In this document: piece after piece, positions 11,047 to 21,764 of the stretch | Position numbering within the stretch: position 1 is the first letter of the stretch | How the letters are laid out: every line of letters begins with the position of its first letter | DNA from: Nereocystis luetkeana | Taxonomy: Eukaryota > Sar > Phaeophyceae > Laminariales > Laminariaceae | Direction of reading: 5' to 3' | Length of the DNA: 64,000 nt | Assembly (NCBI GenBank): GCA_031213475.1 | Contig: JARUPZ010000025.1 | Coordinates: 2,492,077 to 2,556,076, forward strand | Notes under the pieces: generated by a model | Told to the model about the DNA's origin: nothing | The model's database searches: none | Seen by the model: the letters and a program-made list of their open reading frames with translations, nothing else | Program-made: the position numbers and the translations under genes

Positions 11047-11703
11047 CCCCGCCCCACCCCCACCCCCCGCCGTCCTGGGAGGGCCGATTGGAGCCGTTCC
11101 CATCGCCCAACGTAGGTCGGCTGAGTCAGCTGGCTGTCAACTGCCGACAAAACGTGAAGTGATCCGCTGGCTCAAAGGCACCTACAGACAATCTCTTGGT
11201 GGTAAAATCCTCCCGACGTTACCGGTTCTACGAGCGCCACAACGACTTACCTCCCTGTCCCCCCCCCCGAGCTGTTTCTCCCCGGGCGTCCCCGAGCCCC
11301 TCTCCCCCTACGGGCAGGTAGTTGGCTAGCGATGCCTATCTACCTGCTACCTGGTGTATACCGGTCGTCGAACTCGTCCCTTCTTCCCGGCTCTAGAACA
11401 ATATTCTCAGGAGGCGTTCTACGATAGGGGTGTATCAACCTTTGCGACGAAAAAATACAACATTTGAGCCACGACGGCTTCCCTCCGGGCGGCGATTGAA
11501 GGGGGTACTCGGCACAATACCACAAATCATGGGAATATACGTCCGTAGATGTTAGAGGTGCGCGCCCCACACATCCCAAGCATCAGCCGGTGTTCATGCG
11601 TTGGTCCCCGTTGACTTCCGCGGTGTAAACGTCGGGGGGGACGTAGCAGTCTCAGAACATTTGGGGAAAAACATACATCGTGGAACGCCTCTCAACAACT
11701 TAC

Positions 11704-11994
11704 CTCCCTTTTCCCCCGGAGCTGTCTCTCCCCGCACGTCCCCCGGCTCTTCTCCCGCCGCCCTCGCCGCCACCACCGTTCCCCGAACCCTCGCCACCAC
11801 CGCCTCCACCACCCGGCGCCGCTCTGCCCCCGCTATCTTCCCTCCCTACTCCTCCTCCTCCTCCTCCTCCTCCTCCGCCCGCCCGATCACGATCTCTGCT
11901 GCCGTGCCTGCTATTGCCGCCGCCGCCGCCGCTACTAGCAGTGGTGGCGGCGTTGGCATTGGCTTGTCCGGCATTCGGGTTTCCTCGGCGGTAG
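11704..11994 (-). CDS. CDKL5-like gene, tail exon E12
   Basis: 291 nt: 1 nt completing Gly, 96 codons, 2 nt out. The acceptor is ccgcctccaccaaag after a C/T-rich stretch and the donor GGGAG|GTAAGT is close to consensus. The product starts YRRGNPNAGQANANAATTAS, then NSRHGSRDRDRAG, a Gly block and an Arg/Gly/Ser end (RAGRDSSGGKG). An in-frame TAA upstream at about 12,030 rules out a start further out. In and out phases fit E11 and E13. Confidence 0.68.
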
Positions 11995-12806
11995 CTTTGG
12001 TGGAGGCGGTTGCCAGGGCGGGAAGAGAGGTTTTAAGAGGGGTGTTGAGAAAGGGGGAAGGTATGTCTGAAGAACAAAAAAAACAAAATCAACAACTATT
12101 GTGTTGATCGAATTTTGAAACTGACAGAACTTATCTCCGGAAAGTTGATCGAAACGTACACGTAGTTCGGCACTCGCGGGGGGCTCTGGGGTTTTCCTAG
12201 AAAGCGCCTTTTTTGGAGGCGCTCCGCGGGGCTGGGGGCAAGGTTCAGAGGGCGGGGACAGAGAGATCGGAACGTCCGGAAGAAAGGTGTCGACAATATC
12301 TTACCGGAAGATTCGTTTTTTTATCTGTTTGAGGAGAAGTAAGTTCCGAAGATGTATTTATCGAAATGCGTATGGGAGTGCGTGCGGATCATGTAGGAGG
12401 CATTCGGGTCTTTGACGATGTCTTGTCTCTAGAGGCGTTAGATGAAAAGCGGCGAGAATCGTCCGGACGGGTCTCAGCCACCAGGTTGTTATCGGGTTTT
12501 TTTTTCGGCGCTCGACGGTTCCCAAAAAACGATTGGAAAAAAGGTCGAGGTTGCCGATATCAATCGAGCAAGGAGAGAGAATGAGCCTTCCCAAACTATA
12601 AGGTTCGACGTTCAACAACATTCCCGCAGTTGAGAGGAAACGGGCACCGAAGAGCGATCGCACACCCCAGTGCTACTCGAACGGTCTCATCAACAAACGG
12701 TAACTCGTAGGTACGTAGCACGCCCACCGGGACGAATTTCCGAGACGAGTCTCTGAAAACCCAGGGGGGAAGGGGTGGGGTGGGGGTGGGGGGGGGGGGC
12801 ACACAC
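11995..12806. other. Intron, nothing recognised
   Basis: A short G-rich tract is at about 12,765-12,800. I found no repeat family and no supported exon here. Confidence 0.35.
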
Positions 12807-13016
12807 GACGCAAATGGAGGCTTTGGAAAGCTCTCGACGATAATTTCCCCTATAATAGATGCATATGTAGAGCTCATGGTTTTGCACTTTTTATATCGTC
12901 GATAGAAACGATAGCCTCCAAGTTCGCCGGAAGGTGTAAACGGTACTACGGCGGCAACCATCTCCCGCCCCAGCAGCTCGCGCCGTGGGTTGTGGTGGGT
13001 GCTGTGGCCGTCGTGT
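12807..13016 (-). CDS. Possible extra CDKL5-like tail exon
   Basis: An acceptor (gataaacag at 13,017-13,025) opens a frame with natural-looking composition (HDGHSTHHNPRRELLGREM, then VPFTPSGELGGYRF). Phase 2 in and phase 2 out with the weak donor GCGTC|GTGTGT would fit between E11 and E12. The donor is poor and the second half may be intron, so I list it only as tentative. Confidence 0.25.
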
Positions 13017-13590
13017 CTGTTTATCACTTTTCCGCTCAAACGTTCCAACCAGAGTAGAGGGCTGCGGTGCGTGTGTCCCCGGCGACCGAGATTTTTTTGT
13101 TGTTGTTGTTATTGGCAGAAGTAGGAGTCAGCTTGTCGTGTCTCGTTCGCGTAAACTATCCTACTTTGCTGGGTTTCCTCGCTGGTAGGACCGGCGTTTT
13201 GACTCTATTGGATTCAAAGAGGAGCATGGACGAGTGGTTTCCTGGTCCAACAAACACTGTCCTATCTTGTTTGGAGATTATCGCCGGTCGGTAGGTGTTA
13301 GGAATGAGTGTAAAATGCAGTTTTCTTGTTTAAACGCAAAGCGATCAGGCGTAAATAAATCCGCCTCTCCCGCTTTTGACGTTTACGTTTAGTCGGCGAC
13401 ATGTAGACGGCAGGAGGCCGCGGTCCAGGCCAGCCGACTCGCTTAGCATGGCCAGCTAGTTGGGTGATACCACCTGGCGATTTTCTATCGATCGCAAAAC
13501 TTTTACCGACTCACGAGCTAGTTGCGCTAGTTTGGAGGAACGTGGTGATCCGAACCCAATATGCCGTTTTTTTTCAAAACAGGTTTTCGT

Positions 13591-13745
13591 AATCTGGAAT
13601 CTGGAATCTGGAATCTGGAATCTGGAATCTGAAATCTGAAATCTGGAATCTGGAATCGAGAATCTGGAACCTGGAACCTGGAACCTGGAACCTGGAACCT
13701 GGAATCTGGAATCTGGATAATGGAATCTGAAAGCTGGAATATGAA
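13591..13745. repeat. (TCTGGAA)n heptamer array
   Basis: About 20 units of a 7-bp repeat, first CTGGAAT, then CTGGAAC in the middle, then CTGGAAT again. The variants are clustered rather than mixed, which suggests local block amplification. It abuts the 5' C-run of a SINE-C. Confidence 0.95.
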
Positions 13746-13758
13746 ATCTCCCCCCCCC

Positions 13759-14273
13759 ATATTTTATACAGGTTGGGTTGGCGTCGGTTGGCAACGACAC
13801 TGTAATACATGCCGCTCACTACGTGAGCTAGACAACCAGGGTACCGTTTTTGTTTTTTTGGCGGTCGCCCACAGCTGGTTATCGAGTTGGATCATTTGTG
13901 CGAGATGAGAACCTTTACTCCGCACATGTGGGAAAGATCGTATCACGTAGCGTTCAAGGTAAGGCACCCAAGAGGCAGTTACATAGTACTCCCATTGCTG
14001 TCTCTGGAATTGCCTAAACCGGAAAATTAAATTAACCTATTGAAGGTGTCATCCATATGCAAGTCCGCCTCACGAGCGGTTCTTAGTAGGATGCAGCTCA
14101 CCCTTCATGCGACTCGCCAGACACCTCACGGCGCTTCGCGCTTGTGCAAGCAATGTCTGCCTGGTCGGTGAAAGCCCGACAAGCTCCGTCCCGGCATTGT
14201 AGAGATGCGAGGGTCTATCGTCATACGACTACGGCCATGCATGAGATCGACTACATCTCTCCTATCGAGTACA
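13759..14273 (+). mobile_element. SINE-C copy, full length
   Basis: It runs from atattttatacaggttggg to tatcgagtac. There is a C-run on the 5' side (13,750-13,758) and another on the 3' side (14,274-14,281). It is highly similar to the copy at 10,531. Confidence 0.92.
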
Positions 14274-14309
14274 CCCCCCCCCACACACACCAAGTGCCTC
14301 TTACTCACG

Positions 14310-14415
14310 TTACGGGGGATCCGAGTAAATAGGATATATATTTAGTAAAAATAGGTAAAGGTACGTATAGGTCTTTGTGTTTAACGCAGGCCCTATTTAC
14401 TACGGTCCTCCGTAA
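14310..14415. mobile_element. MITE-A copy
   Basis: Left TTACGGGGGATCCGAG, right CCTCCGTAA followed by TA. Its middle is inverted relative to most copies. Confidence 0.8.
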
Positions 14416-14424
14416 TAGTTATCA

Positions 14425-14529
14425 TTACGGGGGACCATGGTAAAGAGGACCAGATATTGTCAGTAAAAATAGCGAAATATATAGTTTTTCGAGCGTACCG
14501 TAGGTCCTATTAACTATGGCCCCCCGTAA
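14425..14529. mobile_element. MITE-A copy
   Basis: A second copy only 9 bp downstream of the previous one. It is well preserved and has the reverse internal orientation (ccagatattgtcagtaaaa). Confidence 0.9.
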
Positions 14530-15170
14530 TAGTTGAGCTTTATAGTCTGGCATCCCTCGAATATCACAACTATCCGTTCCTCGCGCGCAACGGAGATAAC
14601 TTAGGCATGATACGGAGGTAGTCCCTCTGAGGCGCCCGTTACGCGCCAGTCAACAAGACCGGCGCTATGTCGGCGTCAACCGGCACCAACTACTCCGCGC
14701 ACTGCCACACGCAACTGTCGCAGTATTGTGGTGGGCACCCGGGGACTATGCAGGGACCTTTACGGCGGTGGAGAGGGGGCAACACCGAACGGTAACTCTC
14801 CCGTGGCCGCCTCTACTACTCCAAACGCCCTCTCTCGTGTCTCCCCGCGCGATCCCTCCCCCCAGTCAGCACCACCGTTGCCCGTCTCCCCGTGCGTTTC
14901 CCTGTAGCCCCATTCCTTAGCCCGAGCTCTGGGCGGACACCTGGTGCTGTGTTTTTTGGTGCATCCAACGTTGACCCGTACTTTGTACAAGCATTTCCTT
15001 ATTTTTCGCTTCGAAAACCTTTCGAGTCAAAGCAGCAACAGTAGGGAGAGTGGTAACTTTGACCCCCAGTTCCTACGATCCCATCCCCCCCCCTTCACGT
15101 CTCGAGTTTTTGTAGATATCCGTGGTCGATTTAATACAATTTAGGAAAATCCCAATTGAGTAAGATACTT
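14530..15170. other. Intron; possible coding-like patch
   Basis: On the minus strand, after a CAG acceptor at about 14,902, a frame reads ETHGETGNGGADWGEGSR, which looks coding. I found no donor in the needed phase. Otherwise nothing is recognised. Confidence 0.3.
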
Positions 15171-15177
15171 TTGTTGC

Positions 15178-15205
15178 TGCTATTGTTGTTGTCTGTAAGA
15201 TACTT

Positions 15206-15258
<53 letters not shown>

Positions 15259-15275
15259 GATGATGATGATGATGT
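15178..15275. repeat. (TTG)n/(ATG)n microsatellite
   Basis: Two runs of TTG trinucleotides followed by an ATG run. It sits in the intron just 3' of exon E11. Confidence 0.95.
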
Positions 15276-15330
15276 TCTGGCTATAACTCATCGCCATCAT
15301 CTCGTCCGCAGTCACCAAACCGTAACTCAC

Positions 15331-15627
15331 CCACTACCGCTTCCACCACCACCGCTGCCGCCGCCGCTGCCCCCTCCCCCTCCCCCTCCTCCTCCTCCTC
15401 CTCCTCCTCCTCCTCCTCCTCCTCCTCCTCCTCCTCCTCCTCCTCCTCCTCCTCCTCCTCCTCCTCCTCCTCCTCCTCCTCCTCCTCCTCCTCCTCGCCC
15501 TCTTCCCTCGGAGCCTCCCTTTCCGCCACCGCCACTGGCTCCCCCCCTCTCTCCTCCGCCTCCGCTGTGATGCAAACCCTTGGAGTCGCCGAGCGACGAG
15601 CGCTGACCGTGATGACTGCTTTGCTGA

Positions 15628-15665
<38 letters not shown>

Positions 15666-15714
15666 TTGTTGTTGTTGATGTACCTGCCTTCGTGACTGGT
15701 GTTGGGAGGTTTGC
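15331..15714 (-). CDS. CDKL5-like gene, tail exon E11 (Gln and Gly runs)
   Basis: 384 nt: 1 nt completing Arg, 127 codons, 2 nt out. The acceptor is ctcctacctctgcgcag and the donor GTAGTGG|GTGAGTTAC is near-consensus. The frame chosen by phase reads QTSQHQSRRQVHQQQQ, a CAG-encoded Gln run, then SSHHGQRSSLGDSKGLHH and a Gly run of about 45 residues encoded by (GGA/GAG)n at about 15,385-15,495. The alternative frames give poly-Glu or poly-Arg and disagree with the neighbouring exon phases. Confidence 0.65.
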
Positions 15715-15895
15715 CTGCGCAGAGGTAGGAGGGGGGGGAGGGGGAGTGGATATGTAGCAAGGGGGGCAGGGAGGTGGCGAGGGGGAGGAAGAGAGGCAGG
15801 GAGGGGGGGGGGGGGGGGGGAGACGGGCAGTTGTGGGGGTAGAAAGGAGTGGAACGGGCGGGAGAGGAAATATGGGGTGGGAGAGATGAGGGGGG
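15715..15895. other. G-rich purine tract
   Basis: Long plus-strand G/A-rich DNA (C/T-rich on the gene strand) directly upstream of the E11 acceptor. It could serve as an extended polypyrimidine tract. Confidence 0.5.
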
Positions 15896-16205
15896 TACTC
15901 GATAGGAGATATGTACTCGATCTCATGCGTGGCCGTAGTCGTATGACCATAGGGGGGAGGGGGGGGGGGGGGGGGGGGGGGGCGAGAGAGGGAGGGTGAG
16001 AAGGCGGGAGAGGGACAGAGGGGAGGAGAAGAGGAGGACCAGGGAAGGCGAGGGGGGGGGGGGGAGTAACCATTATGTATCAGAGACCCTTGCATCCCTA
16101 CAGTACCCGAAAAGAGCACGTACAAGTTTCCCAGATCGAGCAGACATCACTAGCACCAAGCGCGAAACGCCGTGAGATATTCGACGAATCACATGAAGGG
16201 GGGGG
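15896..16205 (-). mobile_element. SINE-C fragment split by a G-rich insertion
   Basis: The reverse tail (gtactcgataggagatatg ... gtatgaccatag) is interrupted at about 15,952. The element resumes at about 16,083 with agacccttgcatccctacag and decays by 16,205. The ~130 bp in between is almost pure G/A. Confidence 0.75.
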
Positions 16206-16597
16206 TGGCGGGGGGGGGAAGGGAGAGGTAGGCAAACAAATCGCAGATAAGGGGCAGAAAGAGAATGTTATTTAGTGTCGTCATCATATGAAAACGAAAA
16301 CAAAAATTGGAAAAAATAAGTGACAGGGAAGGGGATAGGAAGGATAATGACACATACACACAGTTAAACCACCCTGGCGAAAAAAAGTTCGATTTGTTTT
16401 ATCCATACTAAAGCAGAAATTCGATTCTGACTGGTGTGGTGATTTGTTTCTTTCTTCTGGCCCTTGTTTCGAGCGTGCGTGCGTCGTGGTTCTCTATTAT
16501 GTCGCATGCTCGATGGCAAACACGGTTCAAAGCTTGCACGCATCAGACACAGGATCGATTTCCACATCAACGACCCCCAGCGCTTGGCCAAAGAAAT

Positions 16598-16821
16598 CGG
16601 TATCACACTGGGTGATAAAACAGCACACCCCCCGCGGCGAAACTCCGGGCAAAGTTTCTTCATATGCAAGGGGGGGCGCATACAACGAAATCGGTAGCCT
16701 TGAACAGATACACAACAGATATTTCCATAAACGCATCACTCGCCAGTTTTTAGCACTCCCCATTTGTCCCCTCGAAATCCGCCCGAGAGGGTGTGCGTCT
16801 AACCCTAAGGGTGATATATGT
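16598..16821. mobile_element. FB element, short copy
   Basis: The left arm is ggtatcacactgggtgataa followed by acagcacaccccccgcgg. The right arm is its inverse (gagagggtgtgcgtctaa, then ccctaagggtgatatatg). Inside, 'gcatacaacgaaa' matches the copy at 44,490. It carries a single hairpin unit per arm. Confidence 0.75.
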
Positions 16822-17027
16822 TAGATCCCTGACCTAAACCACGTACCGCATCTACGTCCTGAAGCCGACGGTTGGAATCCGCGTACTCGGCAGGATCCAC
16901 GATATATTTTCTGGATTGGGAGTGTACACGCTCTACAGAATCCTGCTCGACGTCTCATGAATACCTACCAGTACAGTGTTATCAATAGGATCTCGAAGAT
17001 CTCTATCGTGCTGTTGTTTGTCCTCAC

Positions 17028-17217
17028 CGACTGAACCTCCCCAGCCGTGGAACTCCGCCGGAGGGGGGGATCGGCCCGGGGGGCAGTTGGCCGTCATCCC
17101 CTTCTTGACACGCCGTTCGATGATCGCTCGCCCCGCCCGGTCCTCGTGAATCGTCCCTGAGGGCGGGTAGAGACAGCGCGATGCCGGTGGGGTTGGTCGT
17201 GGACGAAAACCTCTGTG
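17028..17217 (-). CDS. CDKL5-like gene, tail exon E10
   Basis: 190 nt: 2 nt completing a Ser codon, 62 codons, 2 nt out. The acceptor is gatatcgaccag and the donor TCAGTCG|GTGAGG. The product reads QRFSSTTNPTGIALSLPALR, DDSRGPGGASDHRTACQ, PPGPIPPSGGVPRLGRFS, like a disordered tail. Its incoming phase fits E9 only if E9 ends at 18,804 (the second of two tandem GT donors). If E9 ends at 18,806, E10 is skipped and E9 joins E11 in phase. Alternative splicing is therefore possible. Confidence 0.5.
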
Positions 17218-17390
17218 CTGGTCGATATCTCGGGGGTTTCATGGAGGAGATGGTTATGGCAAGGGTAGGGCGATACTAAAACCCTAGGACCCCCGTCATG
17301 AAGCCTGTTTTGTGGTTCTAACAATGGTTGGCACCTGTTTCGTCCTCCTCCCAATCATACCCCCCCCCCCCCCCTCCTTTCCCCCTTATA

Positions 17391-17925
17391 TTATATAGGT
17401 TGGGTTGGCGTGGGTTGGCAACGATTCTGTAAAACATGCCGCTCACTACTTGAGCTAGACAACAAAGGGTACCGTTCTTTTTGTATTTATAGTTTTTAAC
17501 GGTCGCCCACAGCTGGTTGTCGAGTTAGATCATTTGTGCGAGGTAAATAACCTTTACTCCGCACAAGGGAACTGATCGTATCACGTACCTGGTAGTGTTT
17601 ATTGGTAAGGCAACCAAGAGACGGTTACGGAGTTCTCCCCTTGCTGTCTCTGGAAGGGCCTACACCGCAAATTAAATTTACTCGTTGGAGCTGTCATCCG
17701 CAAGCAAGTCCGCCTCACGAGCGGTTCTTAGTAGGATGCAGCTCACCCTTCATGCGACTTGCCAGACACCTCACGTTTCTCTTCGCGCTTGATGCAAGCA
17801 ATGTCTGCCTGGTCGGTGAAAACCCGACATGCTCCGTCCTGGTATTGTAGGTATGCGAGGGTCTATGGTCATACGACTACGGCCACGCATGAGATCGAGT
17901 ACATCTCTCCTATCGAGTACATCCC
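17391..17925 (+). mobile_element. SINE-C copy, full length
   Basis: It runs from tatattatataggttggg to tatcgagtac, preceded by a long C-run (17,360-17,377) and followed by pyrimidine-rich sequence. Compared with other copies it has a few extra bases (tttctcttcgcgctt). Confidence 0.9.
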
Positions 17926-17939
17926 CCTCCCCCTGCCTT

Positions 17940-18145
17940 CCTGCCTGCCTGGTCGGTGAAAACCCGCCATGCTCCGTCCTGGCATTGTAGGTATGCGAGG
18001 GTCTATGGTGATACGACTACGGCCGTGCATGAGATCGAGAACATCGCTCCTATCGAGCACACACCCCCGCCCCCCCCCTGGTCATAACACTACGGGCATG
18101 CTTGACATCGAGTACATATCTCCTATCAAGTACACCCCCCCCCCC
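17940..18145 (+). repeat. Two additional tandem SINE-C tails
   Basis: Directly after the full copy the element's 3' end repeats: 17,940-18,072 (from cctgcctggtcggtgaaaac to gagcacacacccc) and again about 18,080-18,145 (from ggtcataacactac to gtacacccc). Each unit ends in a C-run. Confidence 0.85.
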
Positions 18146-18805
18146 CGCTCCCCCCATTCCTCTCCTGCTCTTGCCCCTCCTACCACGATATCTAAAAAAA
18201 CGAAGTCTTGTCACGGTGGGCGCTTGGTGGCTGTTCGTGGGGTTCGCACGCCCCCCCTTCCACCTGCTCCTTCTCCTCTTACAGCAAAAGTGCAACCTTC
18301 TTGTGTCTTGGGTCTTGAGAGAGCGGGGGGGGGGGGGGCGGGGGAGGGATTGACTACAGTATTCAAAGGTGACAGCATACAGCAAAGGCTACTGCGCGAT
18401 TGGGTTGTGATATTAAAGAAAGATCGGTGTCCGAGGGCACAATGGTTGATGCAGGGGGGGGGGGGGGTCGTCCGGCACGGGCGCACCGTGATCCCACGGT
18501 CGGCAGCTGGGTGCTCGCGGTCGGCAGCTGGGTGCTCGCGCTTCTAGCAGATGGCTCGTCAAAAACGGTTGGTAATTGTCAATTGGTCGGTCGGTCGCTA
18601 CCGAGGGGTTCGAATGTAGCTATTGGAGATGATGGCGATACCAGCTACAGTATCAAAAGGAACGAGTAGACCTGCTGATAGACATCAATCCCGGTGACAT
18701 CAGGAAAACCACCGAGAGAAAAAAAAACAAATCTCTGGGGGGCGGGGGCGGGGGGGGGCGGGGGGGTTTACGTGTTGGCCTCATGCCGCGATTTTTATCC
18801 CACAC

Positions 18806-18957
18806 CTTTCGTTTTCGCGGCTGCGCTCGGACAAGGAGAAAGAGTCATTCCTTCCGCCTCCGCCTCCTCCTCCTCCTCCTCCTCCTCCTCCTCCTCCTCT
18901 TCCTCTGCCGACCCCCGCCCCCCCTCCCGTCTCGTTTCCTAGCTCGCGGTCGTTGGC
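18806..18957 (-). CDS. CDKL5-like gene, tail exon E9
   Basis: 152 nt, phase 0 in. The acceptor is atgtaccccag and the donor GAAAG|GTGTGG. A second GT two bases on would end the exon at 18,804. The product starts ANDRELGNETGG, has a Gly run encoded by GGA repeats, then RNDSFSLSERSRENER. The Ser/Arg/Glu-rich end contrasts with the homopolymer centre and supports real coding. Confidence 0.65.
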
Positions 18958-19499
18958 CTGGGGTACATTGGATATTAGGGGGGGGGGGGGGGGTCCAAGC
19001 AGAACGACAGAAGCCATGATCAAAACAAGTGCTGCGCTATGTACCACATTCTGCTAACGGTGTCACAGCGCTGTGGAGTCGACAGTTTTTGTTTTTTTTC
19101 CCCGTTCATAACTAGTCGGGAGGCACCCCGTTCGGCGGCGATCTGATTTCAGACGGGAACGACGGTTGATGGGGCCGGCTGATGGACAGCCGGCCTTGTC
19201 GACTTGAGAGCAGCGAGCCGAAATCAGGTGCCCCCGGTGGAGGGAGAGCCCCGCAAAACAATCAACCACACTTCCAACACACCGGTTTGGTAACCCGACA
19301 ACAACTCGGACAGCCGGCGACCTCCAAGAAACGACTACCTGGTACTCATGACGTCTTTGTTCGGCTTGAAAATCGCAAAGTGGCGACTTGGGCCGTGTCA
19401 GCTCACAGCTGCATCCGAACGGGTTTACCTTGCATAACCACCCTGGCCTGGAACATTGCTCCACTACAAGTATGTGCGGAAAATCTAAGGGTTAGTCTG
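18958..19499. other. Intron, nothing recognised
   Basis: A poly(G) run lies at about 18,978-18,991. The remaining ~500 bp holds no repeat family or splice-supported exon that I can identify. Confidence 0.35.
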
Positions 19500-19612
19500 T
19501 TACGGGGGACCAGAGAAAGTAGAACCAAAAGTTGTTCGTAAAAAAAGCGAAATATATACCGGTATTTTTTTTTGTTTACGGTAGGTCCCTATTGAAATAG
19601 GCCCCCCCGTAA
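19500..19612. mobile_element. MITE-A copy (degenerate)
   Basis: TTACGGGGGACCAGAG at left, GGCCCCCCCGTAA at right. The interior is strongly diverged. Confidence 0.75.
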
Positions 19613-19741
19613 AAAAGATTGAATAGTGCTACTTGTAGTGTACCTCACTTTGGGACAGAATGGTACACGTTCGCAACGTGGCATGGACATCGGTCAGGAG
19701 CTGACAGTCTCGTTTCTCGGACCGAGCGGGACGCGGCTTAC

Positions 19742-19873
19742 CTCCCTATCCTCTCGGCCGGGAGGGGGCGCCCGCGGATCCTTTCGGCTGCCCTGCGAGC
19801 TCTTCGTGCCGTCATGCCTACGTTTCGGGGAGACGCAGGGAAGGTCAACACGTGGAGTCCATACAGTAGTAGG
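19742..19873 (-). CDS. CDKL5-like gene, tail exon E8
   Basis: 132 nt, 44 codons, phase 0 to 0. It has a strong acceptor (actctccctctgcag) and a strong donor (GGGAG|GTAAGC). The product reads PTTVWTPRVDLPCVSPKRRH, DGTKSSQGSRKDPRAPPPGR, EDRE: basic, Ser/Pro-rich, tail-like. E7 leaves phase 2, so either an unseen exon lies between them or the upstream acceptor at 19,890-19,892 is used. That option extends the exon to 19,889 and restores the phase. Confidence 0.6.
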
Positions 19874-19909
19874 CTGCAGAGGGAGAGTGCTACGACACAC
19901 AGGTGCCCG

Positions 19910-20160
19910 ATCCCCCCCCCCCCCCCCCCCCCCGCCCCCCCTCCCCGCTTGCATAATGCGGGCGTAAAAGAATCCTTTTGGCGACGTTAAAACAAATTGA
20001 ACCAAGCCCCACAGTAAGCTGTCGGAAACCTCTCGATTCAGCACACACGAATGTTTGATACCACGAGTTTGAAACGCTCAAAACGTACAGAGGCGGGGGG
20101 GGGGGGGGGGGGAGGCGGGGGGGGGGGGGGGAGGGGGGGGGGGGGAGGGGGGGGGGCGGA
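19910..20160. repeat. Poly(C) and poly(G) tracts
   Basis: A C-run at 19,912-19,933 is followed by a long interrupted G-run at 20,096-20,157. The two are opposite in strand and could pair with each other. No element boundary is visible. Confidence 0.85.
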
Positions 20161-20383
20161 AGTCCCGGCCCTCCGCGCAGATGCACGTGTAGCACCTGAG
20201 TTTCTGTGGGATTTTCACTTGATGATAGCATAGAGACCCAAAACCGACTTCGTTAAATGTTTCAAGCCTGAAACGTCTGACCCGCGATCATTCGCGAGGG
20301 CCAGCCGCCTTATCGAGCAACCCTCAAGCGTGCCACATCAGAGCCAACGATACTGGGTACCAGGACATATAGCTCTCACGTTA

Positions 20384-20479
20384 TTACGGGGGGCCATAGT
20401 TGATAGGACCTATGGTATACATGAAAACCGATATATTTAAGCATCATCACTAACAATGTTTGGTCCTATTAACTATGGT
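20384..20479. mobile_element. MITE-A copy, right end eroded
   Basis: The left end is intact (TATTACGGGGGGCCATAG). The right inverted repeat stops after aactatggta. Confidence 0.85.
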
Positions 20480-20569
20480 ACGAGGTCAAACGACGAAAGC
20501 GGTTGGGACGGAAAAACGCAACCCTACCACCTACCGCGAGCGCGGGTCACATAGGGAAGGGGGGGGGGG

Positions 20570-20905
20570 TAGCATCAAATGTCTCTGAAGCTCGGACAGC
20601 TAGATCATGATCTATCTATCTATATACAGATATATGACCTAGTTCCTCAATCGCCATTGTGAGAGGTTGTCGCAGGGAGGGGGGGGGCATCAAGTTACTC
20701 AATCAAGCTCGGACAGCTAGATCATGATCTATCTATATATCTACAGATGGATGATCTAGTTCCTCAACCGCCGTTGTGAGGGGTTGTCGCAGGGCGGGGG
20801 GGGCATCAAGTTACTCAATCAAGCTCGGACAGCTAGATCATGATCTATTAATCTACAGATAGATGATCCAGCAGTTCCTCACCCGCCGTTGTGAGAGGTT
20901 GCGCG
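20570..20905. repeat. Tandem array, 3 units of ~115 bp
   Basis: Units begin near 20,590, 20,707 and 20,823 with 'agctcggacagctagatcat'. Each contains 'gatcatgatctat', 'gttcctca.c.gcc' and 'tgtgagaggttg', most followed by a G-run and 'catcaagttactcaatc'. Related single units occur at 50,280-50,790 and 61,260-61,450 (family R1). Confidence 0.85.
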
Positions 20906-21054
20906 AGATCTGCCTAACAGGGCAGATCCAACCCGGTAGAACACGTGCTACTGTAGACCGTGCAGAGTATCCAGGTTTCACCCGGCAACATGAGCTACTA
21001 CTGCAGCAGGTCACACAAAATAGGGAACAGATAGATCCGCCTTGAAATATCTAG

Positions 21055-21220
21055 ATCATGATATGTAGATGATCTGTATATGACATGTACATGATATGTA
21101 CATGATCTGTACATGATATGTGCATGATCTGTATATGATCTGTAGGTGATCTGTACATGATCTGTAGATGAACCGTACATGATCTGCACATGATCTATTC
21201 ATGATCTGGACATGAGCTGT
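21055..21220. repeat. Short tandem repeat, gatctgtacat type
   Basis: About 14 units of an 11-12 bp repeat varying between 'gatatgtacat' and 'gatctgtagat'. It continues directly from the R1-type sequence on its left. Confidence 0.9.
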
Positions 21221-21332
21221 CGGAGGTGTGGACGTTTCTGAAGCTCGGAACGCCCACGCGAAAATGAGATTCACAAACAAAAAAAACTCGCGGCACAGAG
21301 ACAGCAACAGAAAACGAGCACAACATCTCTGT

Positions 21333-21406
21333 GTGTGTGTATGTATGTATGTATGTATGTATGTATGTATGTATGTATGTATGTATGTATGTATGTATGT
21401 ATGTAT
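21333..21406. repeat. (GTAT)n microsatellite
   Basis: About 18 near-perfect tetranucleotide units. A similar tract is at 31,868-31,913. Confidence 0.97.
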
Positions 21407-21764
21407 GGAAACTCTAAAACCAATCCTCACCCTCACCGACAATGCTAACACGCGCCTGGTATACGTGTACAAAAAGCATACTAAAAAAACGGACAAGAAA
21501 AAAACGGTCAACGATCGAAAAATTGTAAAGGCGAAAGTTGTAAAGGCGAAGAGGGCCGTTGGGATACGAATGTGAAGTCCAGTAAAAGGCCCTTGCATGT
21601 CCGCCCGGAGTTGCACGATGTTGGGGAGCGTTTCCCGACAAGGGTGGGTCATATTCCGGCCGAAACTGCCCAACATTGTTGAAATCACATTCGTACTACA
21701 CGACCTTGGTACTGCTCGCTAGGGTGTTCGCGATACATTCACTTTTGGTTCGGTTGAGAAAGAC

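Noticed and set aside
14760-14901. Possible tail exon with ETHGETGNGG
   Set aside because: No donor with the right outgoing phase. The direct E11-to-E12 join is already in phase.
15334-16125. Poly-Arg, poly-Glu and poly-Pro proteins over exon E11
   Set aside because: Other frames of the GGA/CAG repeats. Only the Gln/Gly frame agrees with the phase of neighbouring exons.
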